Positions 26,704 through 35,601 of a DNA stretch of 41,914 nucleotides are shown here, one piece after another. The stretch lies in assembly GCA_036620675.1 (NCBI GenBank), contig JAZHEE010000036.1; one strand, written 5' to 3'. The DNA comes from Jejubacter sp036620675. Lineage in GTDB: Bacteria > Pseudomonadota > Gammaproteobacteria > Enterobacterales > Enterobacteriaceae. Made by a program: the position numbers and the translations under genes. Position 1 is the first letter of the stretch. Every line of letters starts with the position of its first letter. The notes beneath the pieces are model-generated. The model saw only the letters and a program-made list of their open reading frames with translations, searched no databases and was not told the DNA's origin.

Positions 26704-27693
26704 ATGCAGGGTTCTGTGACAGAGTTTCTAAAACCGCGCCTGGTAGATATCGAGCAAGTGAGTTCGACGCACGCCAAGGTGACCCTTGAACCTTTAGAGC
26801 GTGGCTTTGGCCATACTCTGGGTAACGCACTGCGCCGTATTCTGCTTTCATCGATGCCGGGTTGCGCGGTGACCGAGGTTGAGATTGATGGTGTACTTCA
26901 TGAGTACAGCACCAAAGAAGGCGTTCAGGAAGATATCCTGGAAATCCTGCTCAACCTGAAAGGGCTGGCGGTGAAAGTTCAGGGCAAAGATGAAGTTATT
27001 CTTACCCTGAATAAATCTGGCATTGGCCCTGTAACCGCAGCCGATATCACCCACGACGGTGATGTCGAAATCGTCAAGCCGCAGCATGTGATCTGCCACC
27101 TGACTGATGAAAACGCGTCTATTAGCATGCGTATCAAAGTTCAGCGCGGCCGTGGTTATGTTCCGGCGTCTGCCCGAATTCATTCGGAAGAAGATGAGCG
27201 CCCGATCGGTCGTCTGCTGGTCGACGCTTGCTACAGCCCTGTAGAGCGTATTGCCTACAATGTTGAAGCAGCGCGTGTTGAGCAACGTACCGACCTGGAC
27301 AAGCTGGTCATCGAAATGGAAACCAACGGCACTATCGATCCTGAAGAGGCGATTCGTCGTGCGGCAACCATCCTGGCCGAACAACTGGAAGCTTTCGTTG
27401 ACCTGCGTGATGTACGTCAGCCGGAAGTGAAAGAAGAGAAACCAGAATTCGATCCGATCCTGCTGCGCCCTGTTGACGATCTGGAATTGACTGTCCGCTC
27501 TGCTAACTGCCTTAAGGCAGAAGCTATCCACTACATCGGTGATCTGGTACAGCGTACCGAGGTTGAGCTGCTTAAAACGCCTAACCTGGGTAAAAAATCT
27601 CTTACCGAGATTAAAGACGTGCTGGCCTCACGTGGTCTGTCTCTGGGCATGCGCCTGGAAAACTGGCCGCCGGCAAGCATTGCTGACGAATAA
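26704..27693 (+). CDS. rpoA: RNA polymerase alpha subunit
   Basis: 329 residues. The N-terminal domain (about 1-235) dimerises and nucleates core assembly. The C-terminal domain (about 250-329) contacts UP elements and activators; R265 lies in [12 protein letters not shown], and the helix-hairpin-helix is [19 protein letters not shown]. Identical in length to E. coli. Confidence 0.99.
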
Positions 27694-27733
27694 CCGGATC
27701 GCAGGTTAAGGTTTTACTGAGAAGGATAAGGTC

Positions 27734-28120
27734 ATGCGCCATCGTAAGAGTGGTCGTCAACTGAACCGCAACAGCAGCCATCGCCAGGCTATGTTCCGCA
27801 ACATGGCAGGCTCTCTGGTTCGTCATGAGATAATCAAGACGACCCTGCCGAAAGCGAAAGAGCTGCGTCGCGTAGTTGAGCCGCTGATTACTCTTGCCAA
27901 GACCGACAGCGTAGCTAATCGTCGTCTGGCATTCGCCCGTACTCGTGATAACGAGATCGTGGCAAAACTGTTTAACGAGCTGGGCCCGCGTTTCGCGAGC
28001 CGTGCAGGTGGTTACACTCGCATTCTGAAGTGTGGCTTCCGCGCAGGTGATAACGCGCCGATGGCATACATCGAGCTGCTGGATCGCCCTGAGCCGCAAG
28101 CAGAAGCTGCTGCAGAGTAA
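27734..28120 (+). CDS. rplQ: 50S ribosomal protein L17
   Basis: 128 residues (E. coli 127), near the tunnel exit. MRHRKSGRQLNRNSSHRQAM is canonical and the acidic tail QAEAAAE is variable. Last gene of the alpha operon. Confidence 0.99.
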   Translation: MRHRKSGRQLNRNSSHRQAMFRNMAGSLVRHEIIKTTLPKAKELRRVVEPLITLAKTDSVANRRLAFARTRDNEIVAKLFNELGPRFASRAGGYTRILKCGFRAGDNAPMAYIELLDRPEPQAEAAAE

Positions 28121-28132
28121 TCTGCCGCATGT

Positions 28133-28160
28133 AAAAAAACCCGCTCCGGCGGGTTTTTTT
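28133..28160 (+). terminator. Intrinsic terminator of the alpha operon
   Basis: A-tract, CCCGC-TCC-GCGGG stem, then seven T, just 12 bp past the rplQ stop. The symmetric A and T tracts lengthen the stem. Confidence 0.96.
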
Positions 28161-28227
28161 ATCTCTGGCGTTTCCTCCTTTCATAAATCCTCGTACTCTT
28201 ATTTCATAACTCCCACGGAGATACACG

Positions 28228-28596
28228 ATGTGGTTGATTGATGAATGGGCCGAGCGCCATATCCTGGAAGCGCAGCGTAAAGGGGAACTGGATGATTTGC
28301 CGGGCAGCGGTGAACCCCTTGAACTTGACGATGATTCCCATGTTCCAGCGGAACTGCGCGCCGGTTATCGGCTACTGAAAAACGCAGGTTGCCTGCCACC
28401 AGAACTGGAGATGCGCAAAGAGGCGATTGAACTGGCGGATTTACTGAAAGGGGTTCAGCAGCAGCATCCGGACTATAAGGCCATCAGTAAACGCCTTTCT
28501 CTGCTGGAGCTACGCCTGCGTCAGGCCGGTCTTGACACTGACTTTTTGTATGGTGATTACGCTGATAAGCTGCGCCAGCGGCTGCCTGAAGCGTAG
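28228..28596 (+). CDS. yhdN: DUF1992 family protein YhdN
   Basis: 122 residues, with the DnaJ-homologue-like DUF1992 opening MWLIDEWAERHILEAQRKGELDDLPGSG. Function unknown. In E. coli it is followed by zntR; here arfA follows after only 93 bp, so zntR has been lost from this position. SD ACGGAG lies upstream. Confidence 0.92.
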   Translation: MWLIDEWAERHILEAQRKGELDDLPGSGEPLELDDDSHVPAELRAGYRLLKNAGCLPPELEMRKEAIELADLLKGVQQQHPDYKAISKRLSLLELRLRQAGLDTDFLYGDYADKLRQRLPEA

Positions 28597-28689
28597 CGCT
28601 GTCAGGTTGCAGCCCCAGATATCGCGGCGCATAATAGCGCCATATTCGGTAATACCACCATTCTTATCCATGACCAGAAGGTTTATTTT

Positions 28690-28929
28690 ATGAGTCGCTA
28701 TCAGCACAAACGCGGCAAGATCCAGGATAATGCACTGGAAGCCTTGTTGCACGATCCCCTTTTTCGCCAGCGGGTAGAAAAGAACAGCAAAGGCAAAGGG
28801 AGCTACAAGCGTAAGGCCAAACATAGCGGTAAGGCCTGGCAGGAGGGCAGCGGCAAGCAAGCGACGCGCTTTTTTACCACTGCCCTTCTGTCTTGTCCTG
28901 TTCTCTTTCCTTCTTCCCTCTCTTACTAA
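28690..28929 (+). CDS. arfA: Alternative ribosome-rescue factor ArfA
   Basis: Rescues ribosomes stalled on non-stop mRNA by recruiting release factor 2, as back-up to tmRNA. The frame is 79 residues; the functional part MSRYQHKRGKIQDNALEALLHDPLFRQRVEKN with the following basic KGKGSYKRKAKH matches E. coli. A hairpin with a T-tract lies within the frame (codon 57 onward), so most transcripts should lack a stop codon and make a truncated, tmRNA-tagged product, as in E. coli. The residues after about 60 (hydrophobic FFTTALLSCPVLF) resemble the disposable tail of the full-length form. It faces mscL in E. coli; here xynT-xynB lie between. Confidence 0.93.
   Translation: MSRYQHKRGKIQDNALEALLHDPLFRQRVEKNSKGKGSYKRKAKHSGKAWQEGSGKQATRFFTTALLSCPVLFPSSLSY
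28859..28875 (+). terminator. Intragenic hairpin and T-tract inside arfA
   Basis: AAGCG (28859-28863) and CGCTT (28867-28871) pair around ACG, with T continuing to 28875. A weaker outer pairing, AGGGCAG (28844-28850) with CTGCCCT (28880-28886), could enclose it. In E. coli, termination or RNase III cleavage at the equivalent place yields non-stop arfA mRNA. Confidence 0.6.
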
Positions 28930-29194
28930 TTCCTGTTCCGATAACCCCCAGTTATTAATCGATAGTGTTATGATATTTAAAGGTTTTATTCCTGGCTAAA
29001 TATCACAAAAACCAAAAATCGTAATGCCTAAACCAGAATTGATCACTATTGCCCAAAGCCGACTCTTTCCATACTGATCTGGCTGAAACTGCTCTGGTGC
29101 TCAGCATAAAGGTGCTTTTCTTACAGAATGCCAGTCGCTGTATCACCCATTTTGTAGATTCCTTTAATCCACTTACTTCTGGTTGGGGGCCGAA
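28930..29194 (+). promoter_or_regulatory. A/T-rich upstream region of xynT-xynB
   Basis: 265 bp without a gene. It has TATCACA near 29001, which could be half of a CRP site, but its partner half does not match. TTGCCC about 29050 with TACTGA 17 bp further on is only a poor promoter match. No regulator gene or clear operator is visible. Control of the cassette therefore probably comes from elsewhere. Confidence 0.4.
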
Positions 29195-30580
29195 ATGGCG
29201 TTAACGCTGAAAGATAAGATTGGTTACGGTCTGGGGGACACCGCCTGCGGCTTCGTCTGGCAGGCAACCATGTTTCTGCTGGCCTATTTTTACACAGATG
29301 TTTTTGGGCTGTCGGCGGGAGTGATGGGCACTCTGTTCCTGATCTCGCGGATCCTGGATGCGGTTACCGATCCGCTTATGGGATTGCTGGTTGACCGCAC
29401 GCGTACGCGTTATGGCCAGTTCCGCCCCTACCTGCTCTGGGGGGCGATTCCATTTGGCATTGTCTGCATCATGACTTTCTATACACCTGATTTTTCTCAA
29501 ACCGGTAAGATAGTCTATGCCTGCGTGACCTATATTCTGCTGACCCTGGTCTACACCTTTATCAATGTGCCTTACTGCGCTATGCCGGGCACGCTGACCA
29601 ACGATCCTAAACAGCGCCATGCGCTACAGTCCTGGCGGTTCTTCCTGGCGGCGGCGGGGGCGCTGGCGATCAGCGGGATCGCTTTGCCGCTGGTTGGTCT
29701 GATTGGCCAGGGCGATGAGCGAGTGGGATACTTTGGGGCGATGTGCGTGCTGGGCATTACTGGTGTGGTTCTGCTGTATATCTGCTTCTTCGCCACCCGT
29801 GAACGCTATCAGTTTGCTCCTCAGCCAGGGGCTTCGGTAGTGCGCGACCTCCGATTACTGTTGGGCAACGGTCAGTGGCGAATTATGTGCGCTTTCAAAA
29901 TGATGGCGACCTGTTCCACGGTGGTTCGTGGCGGTGCCACCCTCTACTTTGTGAAATATGTGATGGATCATCCGGCGCTGGCAACGCAGTTTCTGCTCTA
30001 TGGCAGCATTGCAACCATGTTTGGCTCTCTGTGCTCTTCCCGGCTGTTGGGGCGTTTCGATCGCCTTGTCGCGTTCCGCTGGATAATTATTATCTACTCG
30101 TTGATTAGCCTGTTGATTTTCTTTATTCCGGCGGATCGCATTGCTCTGTTGTTTGCCCTGAATATTCTGTTCCTGTTTATCTTTAATACCACCACGCCGC
30201 TACAGTGGCTGATGGCCTCCGACGTGGTTGATTACGAAGAGAGCCGTAGCGGTCGTCGTCTGGACGGCCTGGTGTTTTCGACCTATCTCTTCAGCCTCAA
30301 AATCGGGCTGGCGTTTGGCGGTGCGCTTATTGGCTGGATCCTTGCCGCTGTCAATTACTCTTCCAGCACCGCCGCGCAGCCGGAACTTGTGCTGACATCA
30401 ATCCGGGTGCTGTTTTGTATTGTTCCCGTCGTACTCTATGCAGGCATGTTCGCCATGCTGCACTTTTACAAGCTGGACAGCCGTAGAGTGGAAGAGATCA
30501 GTCGCCAGTTAGAGAAAAATCGCCGGCTGCCCTCTCAGGGGCAGGAGCCAGCCTCATCGACCGTCACCATGTCCAGTTAA
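29195..30580 (+). CDS. xynT: Xyloside/oligosaccharide symporter XynT (YagG-like), GPH family
   Basis: 461 residues; inner-membrane MFS-type sugar:cation symporter of the GPH family with about twelve transmembrane segments. Very close to E. coli YagG/XynT (KIGYGLGDTACGFVWQATMFLLAYFYTDVFGL; DPLMGLLVDRTRTR; PLQWLMASDVVDYEESRSGRRLDG). I use the ATG at 29195 (MALTLKDK); a TTG at 29183 would add four residues. It is followed after 17 bp by the beta-xylosidase gene, implying uptake of xylo-oligosaccharides for cytoplasmic hydrolysis. In E. coli K-12 this pair lies in the CP4-6 prophage, so its presence here indicates acquisition or relocation. Confidence 0.93.
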   Translation: MALTLKDKIGYGLGDTACGFVWQATMFLLAYFYTDVFGLSAGVMGTLFLISRILDAVTDPLMGLLVDRTRTRYGQFRPYLLWGAIPFGIVCIMTFYTPDFSQTGKIVYACVTYILLTLVYTFINVPYCAMPGTLTNDPKQRHALQSWRFFLAAAGALAISGIALPLVGLIGQGDERVGYFGAMCVLGITGVVLLYICFFATRERYQFAPQPGASVVRDLRLLLGNGQWRIMCAFKMMATCSTVVRGGATLYFVKYVMDHPALATQFLLYGSIATMFGSLCSSRLLGRFDRLVAFRWIIIIYSLISLLIFFIPADRIALLFALNILFLFIFNTTTPLQWLMASDVVDYEESRSGRRLDGLVFSTYLFSLKIGLAFGGALIGWILAAVNYSSSTAAQPELVLTSIRVLFCIVPVVLYAGMFAMLHFYKLDSRRVEEISRQLEKNRRLPSQGQEPASSTVTMSS

Positions 30581-30597
30581 TCAGCAGGGAGAAGATA

Positions 30598-32211
30598 ATG
30601 TCCACAATAACCAATCCTGTACTGAAAGGCTTTCATCCCGATCCGTCCATTTGCCGGTGCGGAGAGGATTACTACATTGCTACTTCCACATTCGAATGGT
30701 TCCCCGGTGTACGAATCTACCATTCCAGGGATCTCAATAACTGGACGCTTGCGGCTTGCCCACTGGATCGCGTATCGCAGCTTGATATGAGGGGAAACCC
30801 GGATTCCGGTGGTATCTGGGCGCCCTGTCTGAGCTATGCGGATGGTCTGTTCTGGCTGGTCTATACCGATGTTAAGGTAGTGGATTCACCGTGGAAAAAC
30901 GGCCGTAACTATCTGGTGACAGCCCCTTCGATCGAAGGGCCATGGAGTGAGCCGATCCCGATGGGCAATGGCGGGTTCGATCCTTCGCTGTTTCACGACA
31001 ATGACGGGCGTAAATATTATCTTTATCGCCCCTGGGGGCCGCGCCATCACAGCGATCCGCACTGTACTATCGTGATTCAGGAATATTTTCCTCAGGAGAG
31101 ACGGCTATCTCCGCAGCGCAAAACGCTGTTTACCGGTACGGCGCTGCGTTATACCGAAGGACCACATCTGTATCAGCGTGATGGTTATTACTACCTGGTC
31201 GTGGCGGAAGGTGGGACCAGCTATGAGCATGCCGTGGTGGTATTACGGTCCGGAGCGCCGGAAGGCCCTTATGAACTGCATCCCGATACCACAATTATGA
31301 CAACCTGGGATGCACCCGAACATTCATTGCAGAAAAGCGGCCACGGCTCGTTGGTTAACACACCGGACGGTGAGTGGTTTATGGCCTATCTGGCCAGCCG
31401 ACCTCTGCGATTGCCCGGGGTTCCTCTGCTGGCAGCCGGTGGCCGTGGTTACTGCCCGCTGGGGCGTGAAACTGCTATCGCCCGTATTGGCTGGCAGGAC
31501 GGTTGGCCTTATGTAGAAGGAGGAAAACAGGGCGGTGTGCAAATCCCGGGGCCGGGAACGGCAAAGTGTGAGGTTCTGCAAAGTGAGGCGTGGCGTGATG
31601 ACTTCGACAATTTGACACTCGATCCTGCACTCCAGACGCTGCGCATTCCGTTCGACGATCGCCTGGGGTCGTTGAGTGCCCGTGAAGGATTTCTGCGTCT
31701 CTACGGCAATGACTCCCTGGTCTCGACCTTTGCGCAGGCTACTGTCGCCAGGCGCTGGCAGCATTTCCGTTTCCGGGCTGAAACCTGTATGCAGTTTGAT
31801 CCCGCTCACTTCCAGCAGAGCGCGGGGCTGACCTGCTACTACAACACCAGGAACTGGAGCTACTTCTTTATGGATCGGGAAGAGGGCAGGGGGAGAACGC
31901 TTAAGATTATCCAGTTGGATCGCAACGTACCGGGCTGGCATCTGTACGAAGAGCCAATCCTGGTTCCGGAAGAGGTATCCTTCGTCTGGCTGAGAGTGGA
32001 AGTCGATCATCTCAGTTATCACTACAGCTACTCGTTCGATGGCGCGCGCTGGCAGCGCGTACCGTTGAGCTTTGAAGCCTGGAAACTGTCAGATGATTAT
32101 ATCGCCGGGCGAGGATTCTTCACCGGCGCGTTTGTCGGACTACACTGCGAGGATATAAGCGGCGACGGCTGTCACGCTGACTTCGATTATTTCAGTTATC
32201 TACCGGGATAA
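30598..32211 (+). CDS. xynB: Glycoside hydrolase family 43 beta-xylosidase XynB
   Basis: 537 residues, no signal peptide, so cytoplasmic. It releases xylose (and possibly arabinose) from xylo-oligosaccharides with inversion. The five-bladed propeller domain (about 1-320) has D15 (general base, FHPDPS), D128 (GGFDPSLF) and E187 (general acid, RYTEGPHLY), the exact positions used in GH43 xylosidases such as Geobacillus XynB3. The C-terminal GH43 beta-sandwich (about 335-537) ends SGDGCHADFDYFSYLPG. SD AGGGAGA lies upstream. It is coupled with xynT and closely matches E. coli YagH. Confidence 0.95.
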   Translation: MSTITNPVLKGFHPDPSICRCGEDYYIATSTFEWFPGVRIYHSRDLNNWTLAACPLDRVSQLDMRGNPDSGGIWAPCLSYADGLFWLVYTDVKVVDSPWKNGRNYLVTAPSIEGPWSEPIPMGNGGFDPSLFHDNDGRKYYLYRPWGPRHHSDPHCTIVIQEYFPQERRLSPQRKTLFTGTALRYTEGPHLYQRDGYYYLVVAEGGTSYEHAVVVLRSGAPEGPYELHPDTTIMTTWDAPEHSLQKSGHGSLVNTPDGEWFMAYLASRPLRLPGVPLLAAGGRGYCPLGRETAIARIGWQDGWPYVEGGKQGGVQIPGPGTAKCEVLQSEAWRDDFDNLTLDPALQTLRIPFDDRLGSLSAREGFLRLYGNDSLVSTFAQATVARRWQHFRFRAETCMQFDPAHFQQSAGLTCYYNTRNWSYFFMDREEGRGRTLKIIQLDRNVPGWHLYEEPILVPEEVSFVWLRVEVDHLSYHYSYSFDGARWQRVPLSFEAWKLSDDYIAGRGFFTGAFVGLHCEDISGDGCHADFDYFSYLPG

Positions 32212-32222
32212 TATGTGAAAGT

Positions 32223-32250
32223 CTGGCGGCTACGGCCGGGTAGCCGCCAG
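32223..32250. terminator. Stem-loop between convergent xynB and mscL
   Basis: CTGGCGGCTAC and GTAGCCGCCAG form a perfect 11-bp stem with a GGCCGG loop. There is no real T-tract on the plus strand and only CTTT on the minus strand. It may be a shared weak terminator or protect 3' ends. Confidence 0.55.
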
Positions 32251-32256
32251 TGGGAA

Positions 32257-32670
32257 TCAAGATTTGCCGTTACGCTCTTTCAGCAGATCGCGGATCTCGC
32301 CCAGCAGAACTTCTTCTTTGGTCGGTTCTGGCGGTGCTGCCGGAGCCTCTTCTTTTTTCTTATGCAGGTTGTTGATCAGTTTGATAATCATAAATATCGC
32401 CAGTGCGACAATCACAAAATCAAACACGTTTTGCAGGAAGACGCCGTAATTAATAACCACAGCCGGAGTATCGCCGACGGCTTCCTTAAGCGTCCAGGCA
32501 AATTGCTTAAAGTCAATACCGCCGATCAGTAACCCCAGCGGCGGCATAATAATATCTGCGACCAGTGACGAAACGATTTTGCCGAAGGCCGCGCCAATGA
32601 TGACACCTACTGCCAAATCCACCACGTTTCCGCGCATCGCGAATTCGCGGAACTCTTTAAAAAAGCTCAT
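32257..32670 (-). CDS. mscL: Large-conductance mechanosensitive channel MscL
   Basis: 137 residues; homopentameric inner-membrane channel that opens under extreme tension to release solutes during hypo-osmotic shock. The N-terminal amphipathic helix MSFFKEFREFAMRGN, TM1 (VDLAVGVIIGAAFGKIVSSLV) and TM2 (about 75-98) are present. A charged C-terminal bundle ends NGKS. Adjacent trkA on the same strand links turgor-related functions. Confidence 0.98.
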   Translation of the reverse strand: MSFFKEFREFAMRGNVVDLAVGVIIGAAFGKIVSSLVADIIMPPLGLLIGGIDFKQFAWTLKEAVGDTPAVVINYGVFLQNVFDFVIVALAIFMIIKLINNLHKKKEEAPAAPPEPTKEEVLLGEIRDLLKERNGKS

Positions 32671-32810
32671 TGTTATTACTCCATGTATATGCCGACACGC
32701 CTAAGTTTAACAGAAGCCGTCTGCTTTGCCATTTGTGCGGCTGGAGAATATCCTGGGTTATCCACTGAAAATTAAGGGATTTTATAAGGGCGGCAGACGC
32801 CGCCTGAGCG

Positions 32811-34187
32811 TTACAGAAAGAAGGGACTGGGCTGGAACAGGCGTTCCACATCGGAAACAAACTTCTTATCCGTCAGGAACATAATCACGTGATCGCCCTG
32901 CTCTATACGCAGATCGTCATTGGCTATCATCACATCGTTGCCGCGCACGACCGCGCCGATAATAGTGCCGGGCGGCAGCTTAATTTCGCTGATGACCCGG
33001 CCGACCACGCGTGAGGTGCTTTCGTCACCGTGGGCCACGGCTTCAATGGCTTCCGCGACGCCGCGACGCAGGGAAGAGACGCCGACGATATCCGCTTTAC
33101 GCACGTGGCTGAGCAGCGCAGAAATGGTCGCCTGCTGAGGTGAAATTGCAATATCAATCACGCTGCCCTGCACCAGGTCGACGTAGGCACGTCGTTGGAT
33201 AAGCACCATTACTTTTTTGGCGCCCAGGCGTTTGGCCAGCATCGCTGACATGATGTTGGCCTCATCATCGTTGGTGACGGCGATAAACAGATCCACCTGA
33301 TCGATATGCTCTTCGGCCAGCAGCTCCTGATCCGACGCATCGCCATAGAACACGATAGTGTCCTGCAGCATCTCCGCCAGTTCGGCGGCGCGCTGCTGAT
33401 CGCGCTCGATCAGCTTCACGCTGTAATCCTTTTCCAGACGCTGAGCCAGACCGGCGCCGATATTGCCGCCACCGACCAGCATAATACGCTTGTAGGGCTT
33501 CTCCAGACGCTGAAGTTCGCTCATCACCGCCCGAATGTGTTGGGAAGCGGCAATAAAGAACACTTCGTCGCCAGCTTCGACAATGGTGGATCCTTGCGGG
33601 CGAATCGGCCGATCGTGGCGGAAAATCGCCGCGACGCGGGTATCGATATGCGGCATGTGCTCGCGCATCGTTGACAGCGCGTTGCCGACCAGCGGGCCGC
33701 CATAATAGGCCTTCACTACCGCCAGCGCTACCTTGCCTTCGGCGAAGTTCACCACCTGCAAGGCACCGGGGTATTCAATTAGCCGGTAAATACTGTCGAT
33801 GACCAGCTGTTCGGGCGCTATCAGGTGGTCGATGGGCACGGCCTCCGGCGTGAATAGTCGCTCGGCATCGCGGACATATTCCGGCGCGCGGATACGGGCG
33901 ATGCGGTTTGGCGTATTAAACAGCGAATAGGCCACCTGGCAGGCGATCATATTGGTTTCGTCAGAGCTGGTAACCGCGACCAGCATGTCGGCATCGTCGG
34001 CGCCGGCATCACGCAGTACCCGGGGATGGGAACCATGGCCCTGCACCACGCGCAGGTCGAATTTATCCTGTAGGCTGTGTAGCCGATCGCCGTTGGTATC
34101 GACCACGGTGATATCGTTATTTTCACCGACCAGGTTTTCCGCCAGCGTACCGCCGACCTGGCCCGCGCCGAGAATAATTATCTTCAT
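32811..34187 (-). CDS. trkA: Trk potassium transporter NAD-binding subunit TrkA
   Basis: 458 residues; peripheral cytoplasmic regulator of TrkH/TrkG K+ uptake. It has two tandem RCK_N/RCK_C units: the first Rossmann motif is ILGAGQVGGTLAENL (about 4-18) and the second LVGGGNIGAGLAQRL (about 237-251). Full E. coli length. It follows rsmB after 46 bp. Confidence 0.98.
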   Translation of the reverse strand: MKIIILGAGQVGGTLAENLVGENNDITVVDTNGDRLHSLQDKFDLRVVQGHGSHPRVLRDAGADDADMLVAVTSSDETNMIACQVAYSLFNTPNRIARIRAPEYVRDAERLFTPEAVPIDHLIAPEQLVIDSIYRLIEYPGALQVVNFAEGKVALAVVKAYYGGPLVGNALSTMREHMPHIDTRVAAIFRHDRPIRPQGSTIVEAGDEVFFIAASQHIRAVMSELQRLEKPYKRIMLVGGGNIGAGLAQRLEKDYSVKLIERDQQRAAELAEMLQDTIVFYGDASDQELLAEEHIDQVDLFIAVTNDDEANIMSAMLAKRLGAKKVMVLIQRRAYVDLVQGSVIDIAISPQQATISALLSHVRKADIVGVSSLRRGVAEAIEAVAHGDESTSRVVGRVISEIKLPPGTIIGAVVRGNDVMIANDDLRIEQGDHVIMFLTDKKFVSDVERLFQPSPFFL

Positions 34188-34233
34188 CGCATATCGCTTC
34201 GTTGATGCTGTAAACCTAATCCACTGTCGCGGA

Positions 34234-35523
34234 TTAGCCCTTGATTAGCTTAGCGTAAAAGAAGCCATCGCCTTCATCTGCAGCTGGCAGGTTTTGAATA
34301 CCTGGTTGCGCAGGCGTACCGGTTTCCACCAGACGGGCGTCGGAATGTCGGCTAAGAAACGCGGCGATCTGCTCACTGTTCTCCTGTGGCAGGATGGAGC
34401 AGGTCGCATAGACCATGGTACCGCCTGGTTTCAGATGCGGCCATACAGCGTCGAGAATCTCTGCCTGGAGCTGCGCCAGCTCGTCGATGTCCCGATCGCG
34501 TCGCAGCCATTTTATATCGGGATGGCGGCGAATAACGCCGGTTGCGGAACAGGGGGCATCCAGCAGAATACGATCAAAATGCTGTTCGCCACACCACTGT
34601 GCAGGAAAGCGCCCATCGCCGCATTTTACTTCGGCCTTCATCCCCAGACGCGCCAGGTTCTCATGCACGCGCTTCAGGCGCTGTTCATCGACATCCACCG
34701 CCATGACCGCAGCGTCGGGAGCGGCTTCCAGAATATGGGTGGTCTTACCGCCCGGTGCGGCGCAGAGATCTAGGATTGCCTCGCCGTTTTGGGGGGCCAG
34801 CAGATCGACACAGCCCTGAGCCGAAGCATCCTGAACGGTGACATCGCCCTGTTCGAAACCGGGGAGCGCCTGCACCGGCAGTGGGAAATCCAGCCGAACC
34901 GCATCCCGATAGCGCGGGTGTGGATGCCCGTTGATTTCCTGCGCTTTCAGGCGTTCAAGCCAGGCATCGCGGCTGCCGTGCTGGCGGTTAACCCGTAGCC
35001 ACATCGGAGGGCGCTGGTTATTTGCCTCGACGATGCTCTGCCACTGCCGGGGATATGCTTTGCGTAGCCGGGCCAACAGCCATTCGGGATGCAGCCAGCG
35101 GCAGTCGTTCTTTTCCGCCTGCGCCAGCAACTCCTGCTGACGACGCTGGAAGTTGCGCAGGACGCCGTTAATCAGCCCCTTAAACTGCATTTTCCGCAGA
35201 ACTACCGCACCTTCAACGGTTTCCGCCAGCGCCGCATGGGCCGGAATGCGGGTGTGAATCAACTGATAGATTCCCACCAGGATCAGATAATGGACGATGC
35301 GCTGTTTCCCGGTCATCGGGCGAGCCATTAGCTGAGCGGCCAGCCACTCCAACTGAGGGAGAGTGCGCAGCACGCCGAAGCACAGCTCCTGTAACAGCGC
35401 CCGATCTTTCTCTGACACTTTATTTTGCATAACAGGCAGCACGTTACTCAGGGATTGCCCTTTTTCCACTACCTGTTCGATGGACTGGGCTGCCAGGCTG
35501 CGGAGGTTTGTGTTCTTTTTCAT
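34234..35523 (-). CDS. rsmB: 16S rRNA (cytosine-967-C5)-methyltransferase RsmB
   Basis: 429 residues, SAM-dependent. The N-terminal NusB-like helical domain (about 1-140) is followed by the Rossmann methyltransferase. LDLCAAPGGKTTHILE binds SAM. The two m5C cysteines lie in LLDAPCSATGVIRRHPDIKW and YATCSILPQENS. A strong intrinsic terminator lies only 27 bp upstream of its start on the same strand, so it may depend on read-through from def-fmt or on a promoter close to the terminator. Confidence 0.98.
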   Translation of the reverse strand: MKKNTNLRSLAAQSIEQVVEKGQSLSNVLPVMQNKVSEKDRALLQELCFGVLRTLPQLEWLAAQLMARPMTGKQRIVHYLILVGIYQLIHTRIPAHAALAETVEGAVVLRKMQFKGLINGVLRNFQRRQQELLAQAEKNDCRWLHPEWLLARLRKAYPRQWQSIVEANNQRPPMWLRVNRQHGSRDAWLERLKAQEINGHPHPRYRDAVRLDFPLPVQALPGFEQGDVTVQDASAQGCVDLLAPQNGEAILDLCAAPGGKTTHILEAAPDAAVMAVDVDEQRLKRVHENLARLGMKAEVKCGDGRFPAQWCGEQHFDRILLDAPCSATGVIRRHPDIKWLRRDRDIDELAQLQAEILDAVWPHLKPGGTMVYATCSILPQENSEQIAAFLSRHSDARLVETGTPAQPGIQNLPAADEGDGFFYAKLIKG

Positions 35524-35549
35524 AGACTGGATTGGTTCTGTGCCCGCGT

Positions 35550-35584
35550 TAAAAACAAAAATGCCCGGAAGGTGCCTTCCGGGC
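35550..35584 (-). terminator. Intrinsic terminator between fmt and rsmB
   Basis: On the minus strand GCCCGGAAGG pairs with CCTTCCGGGC (35563-35572 and 35575-35584), followed by ATTTTTGTTTTT. It lies 17 bp after the fmt stop. The plus-strand side has no T-tract, so the signal is directional. Confidence 0.88.
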
Positions 35585-35601
35585 GTGAGTCTGTCTGGTC
35601 G

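Noticed and set aside
28990..29020. CRP-like half site TATCACA upstream of xynT
   Set aside because: The second half at the required spacing does not resemble TGTGA, so a CRP site cannot be supported by eye.
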